DNA of 64,000 nucleotides from Caballeronia zhejiangensis (GCF_000698575.1 NZ_JFHD01000005.1:124001-188000), one strand, 5' to 3'. Shown: positions 8,720 through 16,997, counted from the first letter of the stretch. A program made the numbers and translations. Notes: generated from the sequence alone by a model not told the origin.

Positions 8720-9118
8720 ATGCCGACGAAGCGCTCGACCCTACTCGTTCCCGCCGTTCTGACCACATGGTGCCTGTGTGCGATGGCGCAGACCGCGATG
8801 CCGCCGGGCCATCCGTCATCGAAGGAACTGGCGGCTGCGGAAGGCGTGATGACGAGCGCGAACATCGCTCGGGGCGCGGCGGATGTCTGTCATATCGACG
8901 CCGCCAAGGTCGCGCGCTTCAAGAACGTCGTGCGGACAAGCTATCCCGACGCACCCGATTTCGATGGCGAATGGAAGCTCGGCCTTGCGCAGGCGCAACC
9001 GACCGTCGATCGCTTCGACAAGCTGAAGACGAGCAATCCCGCCGAGTACAAGAAGCAGATCGGCGAAGCGTGTCCGGCGCTCAGCCGCGGCATCGACGAA
9101 GTCACACAGTCGCAGTGA
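8720..9118 (+). CDS. Small secreted hypothetical protein
   Basis: 132 aa with an N-terminal signal peptide (MPTKRSTLLVPAVLTTWCLCAMAQ, cleavage probably after AMA or MAQ). The mature part contains two cysteines (DVCHI and GEACPAL) that could form a disulfide in the periplasm, and a helical FKNVVRTSYP region. No domain was recognised. It is a single gene with its own TATAAT promoter, convergent with the GGDEF gene, their ends touching at 9118/9119. Confidence 0.7.
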   Translation: MPTKRSTLLVPAVLTTWCLCAMAQTAMPPGHPSSKELAAAEGVMTSANIARGAADVCHIDAAKVARFKNVVRTSYPDAPDFDGEWKLGLAQAQPTVDRFDKLKTSNPAEYKKQIGEACPALSRGIDEVTQSQ

Positions 9119-10597
9119 TCACTCGCTCGCGCCGTCGTAATGCGCGCGCTTTTCCGCGTACATCGCGGCATCGGCGCGTTGCAGCATCGGTTCGAGACGC
9201 TCGCCTTCGTGCGCGGTGGCCGCGCCCGTCGCGAAGGAAAGCGGATTGCCCGAATAGAACTGATTGTTCACTTCGAGCAACTGGCGAATGCTCTCGATGA
9301 CCGTCTCGCCGCCGCGCTCGTCGGTGCCCGGCAAGAGCACCATGAACTCGTCGCCGCCGATGCGCGCCGCCTGGAACGGCTTCTCCACCGCCTTGGCGAG
9401 CACTTCGCCGGCGCGCCGCAGAAGCGCATCGCCGGCGGCGTGGCCGAGTTGATCGTTGACGGCCTTAAGGCCATTCACGTCGATGGCGATCGCCGTCACC
9501 GGGAACGGGCCTTTGCGTTCGAGACGATTGATCTCATCGATATAGAACGAGCGATTCTTGAGCTTCGTGAGCACGTCGTGCTTGCCGAGAAACTCCAGAT
9601 ACGCCTCGGCCTTCTTGCGCGCGGTGATATCCGTCAGCGCGACGAGCACGAGATCCCAGCGCGCCTCGTGCCCCGGAAACACCGAGAACTGCAGATGCAC
9701 GTGCACCTCGTGGCCTTCGAGCGAATAGTTCAGCACTTCGCGCTGCTGGAAGAGCTTGCCGTCCCACAAATCGATGAGCTGTTCCTGAAAGTACTGTTGC
9801 ATGTCGTCGCGGAACACATCGGACAGGCGCGCGAGCAGCGTCGCCTTGTCGGGCGCGGCGAACATCCGCAGCGTGTGCTGATTGACGTCGAGAACGTGAA
9901 TCTCCTGCATGCAGCGCTCGACGAACTCCGGGTGCACGTTCGTGAAAGTGCGAAAGTCGACGATGCCGCGCTCGCGCACATCGTCCAGCAACGACTTGAC
10001 GGAACTGAAATCCTCGACCCACAGCGACACCGGCGAATGCTCGAAGAGCCCGCGTGCATAGAGCTCGCTCGCGGCGGCGCTGCGGCGCATCGCTTCGAGC
10101 TCGGTGATGTCCTCGATCGTGACGAGCACGCGGCTCCATGTGTCCTCGTGTCCCGGCAGCACGACCGCCTTGAGCAGCACGTCGAGACGCTTGCCGTCGA
10201 GCGTGTAGTTGACCGTCTGACTGACGAAGCGCGATTGACCCGCCCAGAGTTGCTCGAGTTCGTCGACGTGCGTGGTGAGCATGTCGTCGCGGAACACGCG
10301 ATCGAGGTTCTGCACGAGATGATCGACATCCTTCGCGTGAAAGAGCGACAGCGTGCGCCGGTTGACCTTCACGACCCGAATGCGCGACGAGCACTCCGCG
10401 ATACGCCCGGGATTCTCCGCGAGAAACGACCGCAGATCGGCGACGCCCGCCGCGCGCCAGCGTTCGAACTGCTCGCGCACGGCGCTGAAATCTTCGAGCC
10501 AGAGCGAAACGGGCGCGAGCTCGAACATGTCGGCGTCGTCCGCCGGCATGCTCGCCGGCACGAATTGACCGGCAGCGCGGCGCGGGTCGTTTGGCAT
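9119..10597 (-). CDS. PAS-PAS-GGDEF diguanylate cyclase
   Basis: 492 aa, cytosolic (no membrane segment). Two related PAS modules each open with a SPVSLWVEDFS-type stretch (residues about 27-170 and 187-330), so the sensor half is an internal duplication. The C-terminal GGDEF domain has GGDEF at about 414-418 with preceding IDVNGLKAVNDQLGH, so it should make cyclic di-GMP from two GTP. The inhibitory I-site RxxD is absent: the matching position reads EKPF, so product inhibition is probably weak. It is monocistronic, and the spacer to the next gene (10598-10879) is divergent. Confidence 0.88.
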   Translation of the reverse strand: MPNDPRRAAGQFVPASMPADDADMFELAPVSLWLEDFSAVREQFERWRAAGVADLRSFLAENPGRIAECSSRIRVVKVNRRTLSLFHAKDVDHLVQNLDRVFRDDMLTTHVDELEQLWAGQSRFVSQTVNYTLDGKRLDVLLKAVVLPGHEDTWSRVLVTIEDITELEAMRRSAAASELYARGLFEHSPVSLWVEDFSSVKSLLDDVRERGIVDFRTFTNVHPEFVERCMQEIHVLDVNQHTLRMFAAPDKATLLARLSDVFRDDMQQYFQEQLIDLWDGKLFQQREVLNYSLEGHEVHVHLQFSVFPGHEARWDLVLVALTDITARKKAEAYLEFLGKHDVLTKLKNRSFYIDEINRLERKGPFPVTAIAIDVNGLKAVNDQLGHAAGDALLRRAGEVLAKAVEKPFQAARIGGDEFMVLLPGTDERGGETVIESIRQLLEVNNQFYSGNPLSFATGAATAHEGERLEPMLQRADAAMYAEKRAHYDGASE

Positions 10598-10879
10598 GGT
10601 CGTCCTTTCGGCTCGCGCCGGCTGAATTCATCTCATTATTGTAACGCGCGTCGTATTTCGAGGGCTCGATCGCCCGCTTCCGGCCGTCTTCGCGCATTCC
10701 GTCCAGCGGCATTCGCGCTCATGCGGGATATCGGGGGCGGATGCTACACTCGACTGGCTTCGTCCTTGCCGCCTCGGGCACGTTTGCTGCACCAGCTCAC
10801 GCGAGGCTCGCGGCGCCACGCAGTCCGATGCGCCGTGCCGCATCCATCCACATCGCTATAAGAAGGAGGCTCGACTCTC

Positions 10880-11383
10880 ATGGCTGATTTCCGCATCTGG
10901 TCCGACGAATTTCCGGCGAACGGCTTCATGACGCGCGCGCAGGAATTCGACCAGCAGGCCTTCGGCGGCTCGGGCGAGAACGTATCGCCGGCGCTGCAAT
11001 GGGAAGATCCGCCCGCCGAAACGCGCAGTCTCGCGCTCACCGTCTACGATCCCGACGCGCCGACCGGCAGCGGCTTCTGGCACTGGATCGTCGTCAACAT
11101 TCCGCCCGACGTGCGCTCGCTGCCGCGCAACGCCGGCAAGGCCGACGGCAGCCTGCTGCCGCCAGGCGCGCTGCAGTTGCGCAACGACTACGGCACGGTC
11201 GGCTTCGGCGGCGCGGCGCCGCCGCGTGGCGACAAGCCGCATCGCTACATCTTTCGCATCCACGCGCTCTCGGCGGAAAGCCTGCCGCTCGATGTCAACG
11301 TGACCAATGCCGTCGCGCGCTTCATGACGCATCTCAACGAGATCGATTCGGCAACTTACACCGGCCTCTACGAACTGAAGTAA
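10880..11383 (+). CDS. YbhB/YbcL-type phosphatidylethanolamine-binding (PEBP) family protein
   Basis: 167 aa. The PEBP signatures are visible: SPALQW near residue 36, LTVYDPDAP with the ligand-site DPDAP near 54-60, FWHWIVVNIP near 66-75, and the PHRYIFRIHAL strand near 116-126. The protein is small and soluble without a signal peptide; the bacterial role is unknown. A strong AAGGAGG ribosome site precedes the start. A weak sigma-54-like site (TGGC-N7-TTGC at 10755-10769) lies about 110 nt upstream but matches only the core. Confidence 0.85.
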   Translation: MADFRIWSDEFPANGFMTRAQEFDQQAFGGSGENVSPALQWEDPPAETRSLALTVYDPDAPTGSGFWHWIVVNIPPDVRSLPRNAGKADGSLLPPGALQLRNDYGTVGFGGAAPPRGDKPHRYIFRIHALSAESLPLDVNVTNAVARFMTHLNEIDSATYTGLYELK

Positions 11384-11486
11384 GCACGCGGGCGAAGACG
11401 CGGCCCCGCGTGGCGGCGTCTTCGTCCTGGCCATTCGAAAAAACGGCGCGACACACGATGCGCCGCCCGCCACTTCCCGCCCATCG

Positions 11487-12854
11487 ATGGACTCCGATAA
11501 AGGTCTGCCGCTGCCCCAGCGATACTGGGCCATTGCCGTCGTCGCGCTCGGCATCACGCTCGCGGTGCTCGACGGCGCCATCGCCAACGTCGCGCTGCCG
11601 ACCATCGCGCGCAATCTGAACGCGTCTCCCGCCGACTCCGTCTGGATCGTCAATGCGTATCAGCTCACGATCACCATATCGCTGCTGCCGCTCGCCTCGC
11701 TCGGCGACCGCATCGGCTACCGGCGCGTGTACATGACGGGGCTCGCGCTCTTCACGCTGTCGTCGCTCGCGTGCGCGCTGTCGGGCTCGCTCGCTGCGCT
11801 CACCATCGCGCGCGTCGTCCAGGGCTTCGGCGCGGCAGGCATCATGAGCGTGAACACGGCGCTCGTGCGCATCATCTATCCGCAGGATCAGCTCGGTCGC
11901 GGCGTGTCGATCAACGCGACGGTCGTGGCGATCTCGTCGGTGATCGGGCCGACCGTCGCGTCCGGCGTGCTTTCGGTCGCGACGTGGCCGTGGCTCTTCG
12001 CGATCAACGTGCCGATCGGCGTCGCGGCGTTCGCGATCGGCTGGAACGCGATGCCGCGCACGCCGGGGCATCGGCAGCCGTACGACTACATCAGCGCGAT
12101 CATGAACGCGCTCTTTTTCGGCCTCGCGATCGTTGCCGTCGACGGCATCGGGCACGGCGAGCATCGGCCGTATCTCGTCGCCGAATTCATCGCGACGGCG
12201 GTCATCGGCTATTTCTTCGTCAAGCGGCAACTGACGCAAAGCGCGCCGCTTCTGCCCGTCGATCTGCTGCGCATTCCGGTGTTCGCGCTGTCGGTCGGCG
12301 CGTCGGTGTGTTCGTTCTGCGCGCAGATGCTCGCGTTCGTTTCGCTGCCGTTCCTTTTGCAGAACAATTTCGGCATGGGCCAGGTCGAGACCGGGTTTCT
12401 GATGACGCCGTGGCCGCTCGTGATCGTGTTCGTCGCGCCGCTCGCGGGCGTGCTCGCGGACCGGTATTCGGCCGGCCTGCTCGGCGGCATCGGTCTCGCG
12501 ATACTGACCGTCGGACTCGTGCTGCTCGCGAGCGTCGGCGCGCATCCGACGGCCCTCGACGTCGCATGGCGCATGGCCGTGTGCGGGCTCGGCTTCGGGC
12601 TGTTCCAGTCGCCGAACAACCGTCAGATGCTCGCCTCCGCGCCGCGTCATCGCAGCGGCGGCGCGAGCGGCATGCTCGGCACCGCGCGCCTCACCGGTCA
12701 GACGCTCGGTGCCGCGCTCGTCGCGCTGATCTTCGGCGTCGCGCCCAAGCAAGGCCCGGTGATCGCGCTCGGCGTCGCAGCCGTGTTCGCGGCTGCCGCA
12801 GCGGTCGTCAGCGTGCTGCGTCTGACGGGCAAACGCAGCGTCGAGCCCGCCTGA
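11487..12854 (+). CDS. DHA2-family MFS efflux transporter
   Basis: 455 aa, strongly hydrophobic with about 14 membrane segments expected of DHA2 drug:H+ antiporters. Conserved elements include LDGAIANVALPTIA in TM1 (motif D1), the LGDRIGYRRVYM loop after TM2 (motif A), ARVVQGFGAAGIM in TM4 and the TM5 drug-antiporter region ISSVIGPTVASGVL. It should export toxic compounds in exchange for protons across the inner membrane. It sits between the PEBP gene and the pfpI operon, reading in the same direction but with its own 100-bp spacer; the substrate is unknown. Confidence 0.85.
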   Translation: MDSDKGLPLPQRYWAIAVVALGITLAVLDGAIANVALPTIARNLNASPADSVWIVNAYQLTITISLLPLASLGDRIGYRRVYMTGLALFTLSSLACALSGSLAALTIARVVQGFGAAGIMSVNTALVRIIYPQDQLGRGVSINATVVAISSVIGPTVASGVLSVATWPWLFAINVPIGVAAFAIGWNAMPRTPGHRQPYDYISAIMNALFFGLAIVAVDGIGHGEHRPYLVAEFIATAVIGYFFVKRQLTQSAPLLPVDLLRIPVFALSVGASVCSFCAQMLAFVSLPFLLQNNFGMGQVETGFLMTPWPLVIVFVAPLAGVLADRYSAGLLGGIGLAILTVGLVLLASVGAHPTALDVAWRMAVCGLGFGLFQSPNNRQMLASAPRHRSGGASGMLGTARLTGQTLGAALVALIFGVAPKQGPVIALGVAAVFAAAAAVVSVLRLTGKRSVEPA

Positions 12855-12891
12855 TCCGCCCTTCCCGCTCAAGGCCGCCCGGCCGTTCCGC

Positions 12892-12908
12892 TGGGCACAG
12901 CCTTTGCT
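12892..12908 (+). promoter_or_regulatory. Sigma-54 (-24/-12) promoter of the pfpI operon
   Basis: TGGGCACAGCCTTTGCT: GG at 12894-12895 and GC at 12906-12907 are separated by exactly 10 nt, with GGCAC and TTTGCT matching the consensus TGGCAC-N5-TTGCW almost fully. The predicted start is near 12919, about 50 nt before the pfpI start codon. Confidence 0.7.
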
Positions 12909-12970
12909 GAACTTCGACCATGGATTCCGCACGCGCGGAAGAGTCGAAATCAGCAATAAGGAGTGTGTTC

Positions 12971-13519
12971 ATGGCCAATTCCCTCAACGGTTGCAAGGTC
13001 GCGATTCTCGCCGTCGACGGCTTCGAGCAGGCCGAACTCGTGGAACCGCAACGCGCGCTCAAGGAAGCGGGCGCGCAGGTGGACGTCATATCGCAGAAAG
13101 CCGGTCAGATTCAGGGCTTCAAGCATGTCGACAAGGGCGACAAGGTCGATGTCGACGTGACCTTCGACGCCGCCAATCCCGCCGACTACGACGCTATCGT
13201 CCTGCCGGGCGGCGTCGTCAACGGCGACGCGATCCGCCTCGACGCGAAAGCGCAAGCCTTCGTCAAGGACGCCGACCGCGCGAAGAAGCCGATCGCAGTG
13301 ATCTGCCACGGCGGCTGGCTGCCGATCTCGGCTGGCATCGTCGCGGGCCGCACGATGACGAGCTGGCCGAGCCTGCAGGACGACGTGCGCAACGCGGGCG
13401 GAACGTGGGTCGATCAGGAAGTGCAGATCGACGGCAATCTCATCACGAGCCGCAAGCCCGACGATATTCCGGCGTTCAACGAGGCGCTGATCGACGCGCT
13501 CGGCAAGGCGCGCGCGTGA
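12971..13519 (+). CDS. DJ-1/PfpI family protein (type 1 glutamine amidotransferase fold)
   Basis: 182 aa. The DJ-1/PfpI catalytic elements are visible: the Glu in DGFEQAEL near residue 17-20 and the nucleophile elbow AVICHGGW (Cys near 105, His next to it). Family members act as deglycases, chaperones or peptidases in stress protection; which one applies here cannot be read. The start at 12971 has AAGGAG 7 nt upstream, while the earlier in-frame ATG has none. It is the first gene of a four-gene run (DUF4142, DUF1488, glycine-zipper protein) with gaps of 25-70 nt, downstream of the sigma-54 site. Confidence 0.88.
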   Translation: MANSLNGCKVAILAVDGFEQAELVEPQRALKEAGAQVDVISQKAGQIQGFKHVDKGDKVDVDVTFDAANPADYDAIVLPGGVVNGDAIRLDAKAQAFVKDADRAKKPIAVICHGGWLPISAGIVAGRTMTSWPSLQDDVRNAGGTWVDQEVQIDGNLITSRKPDDIPAFNEALIDALGKARA

Positions 13520-13544
13520 GCGCATGTTCATCGGAGGCCCGCCG

Positions 13545-14075
13545 ATGCCGAAATACTTTCCATCCGTGACGCGCGTGATCGTGCTGTCGCTCGCCGCTGC
13601 TTTCGCGCCGCTCTCGCAGGCACAGACGCCAAGCGAGAAGCTCTCGCCCATCGATCAGCAATTCCTGCAGGACGCGGGTCAGGCGGGGGCGACCGAACTC
13701 ACGGCGAGCAAGCTCGCGCTCACGCATGCGAGCGACCGGCAGGTGCGGGAGTTCGCACAGCGAATGATCGTCGATCACACGAAGCTCGCGCGCAATCTCG
13801 ACGTGCTCGCGAAGCGTCACGGCATCACCGCGCCGCCCGTCGCCGATACCGCCGTGATCGGCAGCCTGCAAAATCTCCAGGGTGCCGAGTTCGACAAGGC
13901 CTATATTGAAAAGGTGGCCGTGGGCGGGCATCAAAAGGCCGTCGAACTGTTCAGAAAAGAGAGCGAAACCGGCAACGACACCGCGCTGAAAGCCGCGGCG
14001 ACCAAGGCGTTGCCGATCATCAGCCATCACTACGAGATGGCGCAGCAGCTCGCAAAAGCGAAGGCGGCGTCATGA
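13545..14075 (+). CDS. Secreted DUF4142 protein
   Basis: 176 aa with signal peptide (MPKYFPSVTRVIVLSLAAAF..., cut after SQA). The mature part is a ferritin-like helical bundle typical of DUF4142: DQQFLQDAGQAGATELTAS, then VREFAQRMIVDHTKLARNL, and HHYEMAQQL at the end. Metal-type residues (His/Glu) recur in the helices, but function is unproven. These proteins are commonly stress-induced periplasmic proteins. The start at 13545 follows GGAGG with 7-nt spacing. It lies 25 nt after pfpI, so it is likely the second gene of that operon. Confidence 0.85.
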   Translation: MPKYFPSVTRVIVLSLAAAFAPLSQAQTPSEKLSPIDQQFLQDAGQAGATELTASKLALTHASDRQVREFAQRMIVDHTKLARNLDVLAKRHGITAPPVADTAVIGSLQNLQGAEFDKAYIEKVAVGGHQKAVELFRKESETGNDTALKAAATKALPIISHHYEMAQQLAKAKAAS

Positions 14076-14143
14076 GGATCGCGCACGTCGCCGGTCGCGC
14101 CGCCTTGCGTTCCGTTTCCCGTCCCGCTTATGAGGACTCGACC

Positions 14144-14431
14144 ATGCACATCACGTTTGCCGACGAACCGCCTGTCTACGACGGCGACGATCTCGCGATT
14201 CACTTCGCCGCGCTCATCGACGGCGAGCCGGTCGTCTGCTCGATCACCGCCGAAGCCCTCGAAGATCACTTCGGCGCGAAATCGCCGCGCGAGGACGATC
14301 TGCTCGCCGCGTTCGAACAAGGCGCGTCGCGCATCCGCGCGGTGTGCGCCGAAGTGCTCGACGACAACGGCGGCCAGCCCGCCGTGCTGAGGAGCGGATT
14401 GTTCCGCGTCGCCGGCCTGGAGCCGGAGTGA
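14144..14431 (+). CDS. DUF1488 family protein
   Basis: 95 aa, cytosolic. The order MHITFADEPPVYDG, IHFAALIDGEPVVCSIT, EALEDHFGA matches the short DUF1488 fold found next to stress genes in proteobacteria; the function is unknown. I start at 14144 (preceded by a GAGGA stretch) rather than at the earlier ATG at 14072, which would overlap the DUF4142 stop. Third gene of the pfpI run. Confidence 0.8.
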   Translation: MHITFADEPPVYDGDDLAIHFAALIDGEPVVCSITAEALEDHFGAKSPREDDLLAAFEQGASRIRAVCAEVLDDNGGQPAVLRSGLFRVAGLEPE

Positions 14432-14487
14432 GCGGCCTTGCCGTCTGAACGACGCATTCCCAAAACCCAAGCCAACAAGGAGGGAAC

Positions 14488-15063
14488 ATGTCCCTGATCA
14501 TTGCGGGCCGATTTCAGACTTTTCGCGCGGCCGAAACGGCAGCGCAGAAGCTCTTTGCGCGCGGCTTCCTGGAAGAAGACGTGACGCTTTTCTTCGTCAA
14601 TCCGAGCGGCCAGCACGCACGCCATCCGATCGGCGGCGATGTCGGCACCGATGCGGGTGCGAGCGGCGCGCCCAAGGGCGCCGGCAAGGGCGTGACGATC
14701 GGCGCGGTGGTCGGCGCGGTCATCGGCGCCGCGATCTTCGCCGTCTTCAAGGCGCCGCTGCTGGTTTCGGTGATCGCGGCGGGCGTCGGCGCGTACGTCG
14801 GATCGCTCGTCGGCGCGATGTCGCATACGAAGAAGAAGCCGCACGGCGCGGCGCAAGCGGAAGAGCCCGCGCGTCATGCGGGCGTGCTGGTGGCCGTGCA
14901 CGTTTCGCCGGAAACGCACGATCAGGCCGCGGCGGTGCTGCGTGAAGCAGGCGGAATGGACATCGAACGCGCGTCGGGCCGCTGGCAACAAGGCCGCTGG
15001 AGCGACTTCGATCCGCTGAAGCCGCCGCAACCGGCTGGCGAGTTCGCGCAATCGCGCGTGTGA
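14488..15063 (+). CDS. Glycine-zipper membrane protein, general-stress-17M-like N-terminus
   Basis: 191 aa. Residues 1-40 (SLIIAGRFQTFRAAETAAQKL) resemble the ferredoxin-like repeat of YflT/general stress protein 17M. Residues about 65-112 are a glycine zipper (GKGVTIGAVVGAVIGAAIF, VSVIAAGVGAYVGSLVG) that should span or associate with a membrane as a hairpin. The C-terminal 60 residues return to a similar ferredoxin-like pattern (VLVAVHVSPETHDQAAAVL). A strong AAGGAGG lies before the start. It is the last gene of the pfpI run, closed by the terminator at 15087. The family names are my reading; the biological role is unknown. Confidence 0.7.
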   Translation: MSLIIAGRFQTFRAAETAAQKLFARGFLEEDVTLFFVNPSGQHARHPIGGDVGTDAGASGAPKGAGKGVTIGAVVGAVIGAAIFAVFKAPLLVSVIAAGVGAYVGSLVGAMSHTKKKPHGAAQAEEPARHAGVLVAVHVSPETHDQAAAVLREAGGMDIERASGRWQQGRWSDFDPLKPPQPAGEFAQSRV

Positions 15064-15086
15064 TCGTAGTTTCGCGCCGTATCGAT

Positions 15087-15114
15087 GAAACGCCCGCTTC
15101 GTGCGGGCGTTTTC
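15087..15114. terminator. Terminator after the pfpI operon
   Basis: Stem GAAACGCCCGC pairs with GCGGGCGTTTTC around TTCGT. It serves the plus-strand operon and the convergent small gene at 15122. Confidence 0.85.
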
Positions 15115-15121
15115 GTCTGTG

Positions 15122-15373
15122 CTAGACCCAGGGCGCGCTCGGCCGATTCGGCTGCACGTTGGCGCGAATGGCGCAGTCGGCCGGCAGCACGCGCCCCTTC
15201 TCCGCATGTGCGACGGGCGGCTCGCAGATGCGTCCATATTCCGCGCGCGAAACGTGTGCCGAGCGCGCGTGCGCGTCGATGCTTTCTTGTCGGACATGCA
15301 AGGTCAGCGCCGATGCGGCGACAGCCGCCAGCACCAGAAACTCGCGATGCGCGAGCCGGTTGAAAAATTTCAC
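15122..15373 (-). CDS. Small exported hypothetical protein (GTG start)
   Basis: 83 aa if GTG at 15373 is used. That codon has an AGGAGAA ribosome site at proper distance, and the upstream frame looks non-coding. The N-terminus MKFFNRLAHREFLVLAAVAASALTL is a signal or anchor helix. The mature part has two cysteines (RICEPP, PADCAIR) and many charged residues, and ends NRPSAPWV. No family recognised. It is divergent from the PA2169-type gene across a 183-bp spacer that carries two sigma-54-like sites. Confidence 0.65.
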   Translation of the reverse strand: MKFFNRLAHREFLVLAAVAASALTLHVRQESIDAHARSAHVSRAEYGRICEPPVAHAEKGRVLPADCAIRANVQPNRPSAPWV

Positions 15374-15441
15374 TACGTTCTCCTGTTGCCTTGTCGTGCG
15401 CACGTCCCGAACCGGTCGCGCGCTGTAGTGCGGTGACGGCA

Positions 15442-15456
15442 GCAAGGCGTATGCCG
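15442..15456 (-). promoter_or_regulatory. Candidate sigma-54 promoter for the small exported protein
   Basis: The minus strand reads CGGCATACGCCTTGC followed by T, with GG-N10-GC spacing and an intact TTGCT. It lies about 70 nt upstream of the GTG start at 15373. Confidence 0.5.
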
Positions 15457-15470
15457 CGCGGCCCGCGATC

Positions 15471-15486
15471 GGGCACGCCGCGTGCG
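15471..15486 (+). promoter_or_regulatory. Weak candidate sigma-54 promoter for the PA2169-type gene
   Basis: GGGCACGCCGCGTGCG: perfect GGCACG at -24 and GG-N10-GC spacing, but the -12 box is GTGC rather than TTGC. It lies about 70 nt upstream of the start at 15557. Confidence 0.35.
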
Positions 15487-15556
15487 TCATGAATCCGCGA
15501 GCCGCATCCCGCAGGGGTTGCGCAGTGGCAATGTCCTAACGAAAAGGAGGTCTCAT

Positions 15557-16009
15557 ATGAGCACGAATGTCGTATCGGTACTCAACGATCTGGTCGAAAC
15601 CTCGAAGGACGGCGAAAAGGGTTTTCTCAAGGCCGCCGAGGATACGCGTGATCCAAGCCTCAAGCTGCTGTTTCAGAATCGCGCGCAAAAGTGCGCAGAG
15701 GGCGCGCGCGAATTGCAGGACATCGTTGCACGCCTGGGCGGCAAGCCCGAAACCGGCGGATCGGTGTCGGGCGCGCTGCATCGCGGCTGGGTCGACGTGA
15801 AGTCGGCCGTAACCGGCCATAGCGATCACGCGATCCTCGCCGAATGCGAGCGCGGCGAGGATGCAGCGAAGAAGAATTATCGCGAGGCGCTCGACAAGGA
15901 CCTGCCCGCCGATGTCCGCGCCGTGGTGGAGCGCCAGTATCAGGGCGTGCTGGAGAACCACGACCGCATCCGCGATCTGCGCGATCAATACGCAGCCGCG
16001 AAGTCCTGA
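15557..16009 (+). CDS. PA2169 family four-helix-bundle protein (DUF2383)
   Basis: 150 aa, soluble and all-helical: VVSVLNDLVETSKDGEKGFLKAAEDT is the diagnostic N-terminus of the PA2169/DUF2383 family. Later helices carry ARELQDIVARLGG, AILAECERGEDAAKKNYREAL and VVERQYQGVLENHDRI. The ferritin-like fold has Glu/His that could bind metal, but activity is unknown; Pseudomonas homologues sit in stress gene clusters. An AAAGGAGG ribosome site precedes the ATG at 15557. Single gene with a terminator at 16060. Confidence 0.88.
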   Translation: MSTNVVSVLNDLVETSKDGEKGFLKAAEDTRDPSLKLLFQNRAQKCAEGARELQDIVARLGGKPETGGSVSGALHRGWVDVKSAVTGHSDHAILAECERGEDAAKKNYREALDKDLPADVRAVVERQYQGVLENHDRIRDLRDQYAAAKS

Positions 16010-16059
16010 TGCTGACGCGGTGAAGCACGCGGCCCGGCTTTCCGGGCCGCTTCGAAAGC

Positions 16060-16084
16060 AAACGGCCGCACGAAGCGGCCGTTT
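16060..16084. terminator. Terminator between PA2169-type and the convergent small gene
   Basis: AAACGGCCGC (16060-16069) pairs with GCGGCCGTTT (16075-16084). A second GC hairpin (GCGGCCCGG...CCGGGCCGC) sits at 16029-16050. Confidence 0.75.
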
Positions 16085-16111
16085 GTTCGTCAAGCGACAG
16101 TACGACGCGGG

Positions 16112-16333
16112 TTACTGCGGCTGACCCTTGTCATTGGTGCCGAGCGCCGAAGCCGCTGCCGCTGCGGATGCGCCGTGCAGCTTATGCGCCTTGTTCTGCT
16201 GATGCAGATTGGTGCCCTTCTGCTTCTTCGCCACCGGCGCCGAGGCTGCCGCATCGGAGGCTGCCTGGGCGAATGCCGTCGTCGAGAATGCCAGCGCGAG
16301 CGCGCCGATCAATGCCATCTTTTTCGTCTTCAT
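16112..16333 (-). CDS. Small exported Ala-rich protein
   Basis: 73 aa. The signal peptide MKTKKMALIGALALAFSTTAFA is cut after FAQA or FA. The mature 50 residues are Ala/Lys/His-rich (KKQKGTNLHQQNKAHKLHGAS), basic and probably disordered. AAAAAGGAGCTC before the ATG fixes the start at 16333; the longer frame upstream is non-coding. No family assigned. Being small, basic and periplasmic, it fits the stress-type gene set around it. Confidence 0.7.
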   Translation of the reverse strand: MKTKKMALIGALALAFSTTAFAQAASDAAASAPVAKKQKGTNLHQQNKAHKLHGASAAAAASALGTNDKGQPQ

Positions 16334-16655
16334 GAAGAGCTCCTTTTTGCCGGGGCCTCTGAACGCCGGGCTACTGCGCATTCGTGAGCCGCCTGTTTGA
16401 GTGTCGACCTGAACGGCCGTCTCGTTTTTGAGTTTCGAAGTGCTGCGAGGTGCTGCGCACTGGTGAAGCGTCTTGCGAGAACTTGCGACTGAAGCACCGG
16501 ACGACGAAAACGTGAACCGATGCCTCCAAGCGAGAACCCGCGCTTCGTCCGAGTCATCGCCTTTTGCGGCGAATCGTCGAACCCGCGCGGGTTCCGGTAC
16601 TGCTGGCACTCAACCGCGGCCCGCCGAGGCGAAGCCGGGCATACGAACTATGCCA
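16334..16655. other. Spacer upstream of the Ala-rich gene
   Basis: About 320 bases between two minus-strand genes. It should contain the promoter of the 16333 gene and the end of the BON transcript. I found neither a good sigma-54 site nor a clear terminator hairpin. Confidence 0.4.
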
Positions 16656-16997
16656 TTACTTGGCGGCAATTTTAAGATGGTTCTTCACGGAAGCAACACC
16701 CGAGACGTTCGAGACGACTTCTTCGGCGGCGGTCTTGTCTTCCGCCGACGGCACCGTGCCCGTCAGCGACACGACGCCCGCGTGCGTCTTGACGTGGATA
16801 TGCGTGGACTTGACGTTCTTCGCGCCGAGCAGTTCGGCCTTCACTTTGGTGGTGATCGCGCTGTCGTCGACCTTCTGGCCCATCGACGTGCCAGAACCGC
16901 TCGTCGACGACGCTGCGTTGGTCTGTGCGCCGACGTTGAGCGCGAACACCACGCACGCGATACCGCCGGCTGCCTTCAGGATTTGAGTCGTCTTCAT
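16656..16997 (-). CDS. Periplasmic BON-domain protein (OsmY-like)
   Basis: 113 aa. The signal peptide MKTTQILKAAGGIACVVFALNVGA is cut after VGA or AQT. One BON domain fills residues about 45-112: DDSAITTKVKAELLGAK, then THIHVKTHAGVVSLTGTV and VVSNVSGVASVKNHL. BON proteins such as OsmY bind phospholipid and are osmotically induced in the periplasm; the same role is inferred here. An AAAGGGAG ribosome site supports the start at 16997. A near-perfect sigma-54 promoter is found 115-130 nt upstream, divergent from rpoN. Confidence 0.88.
   Translation of the reverse strand: MKTTQILKAAGGIACVVFALNVGAQTNAASSTSGSGTSMGQKVDDSAITTKVKAELLGAKNVKSTHIHVKTHAGVVSLTGTVPSAEDKTAAEEVVSNVSGVASVKNHLKIAAK

Noticed and set aside
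10755..10769. Sigma-54 site before the PEBP gene (TGGCTTCGTCCTTGC)
   Set aside because: Spacing is right, but the -24 box lacks the CAC part; kept only as a remark in the gene entry.
11334..12956. 540-codon minus-strand frame opposite the DHA2 transporter
   Set aside because: Composition (Arg/His/Asp/Glu repeats) is that of an antisense shadow of a membrane protein gene.
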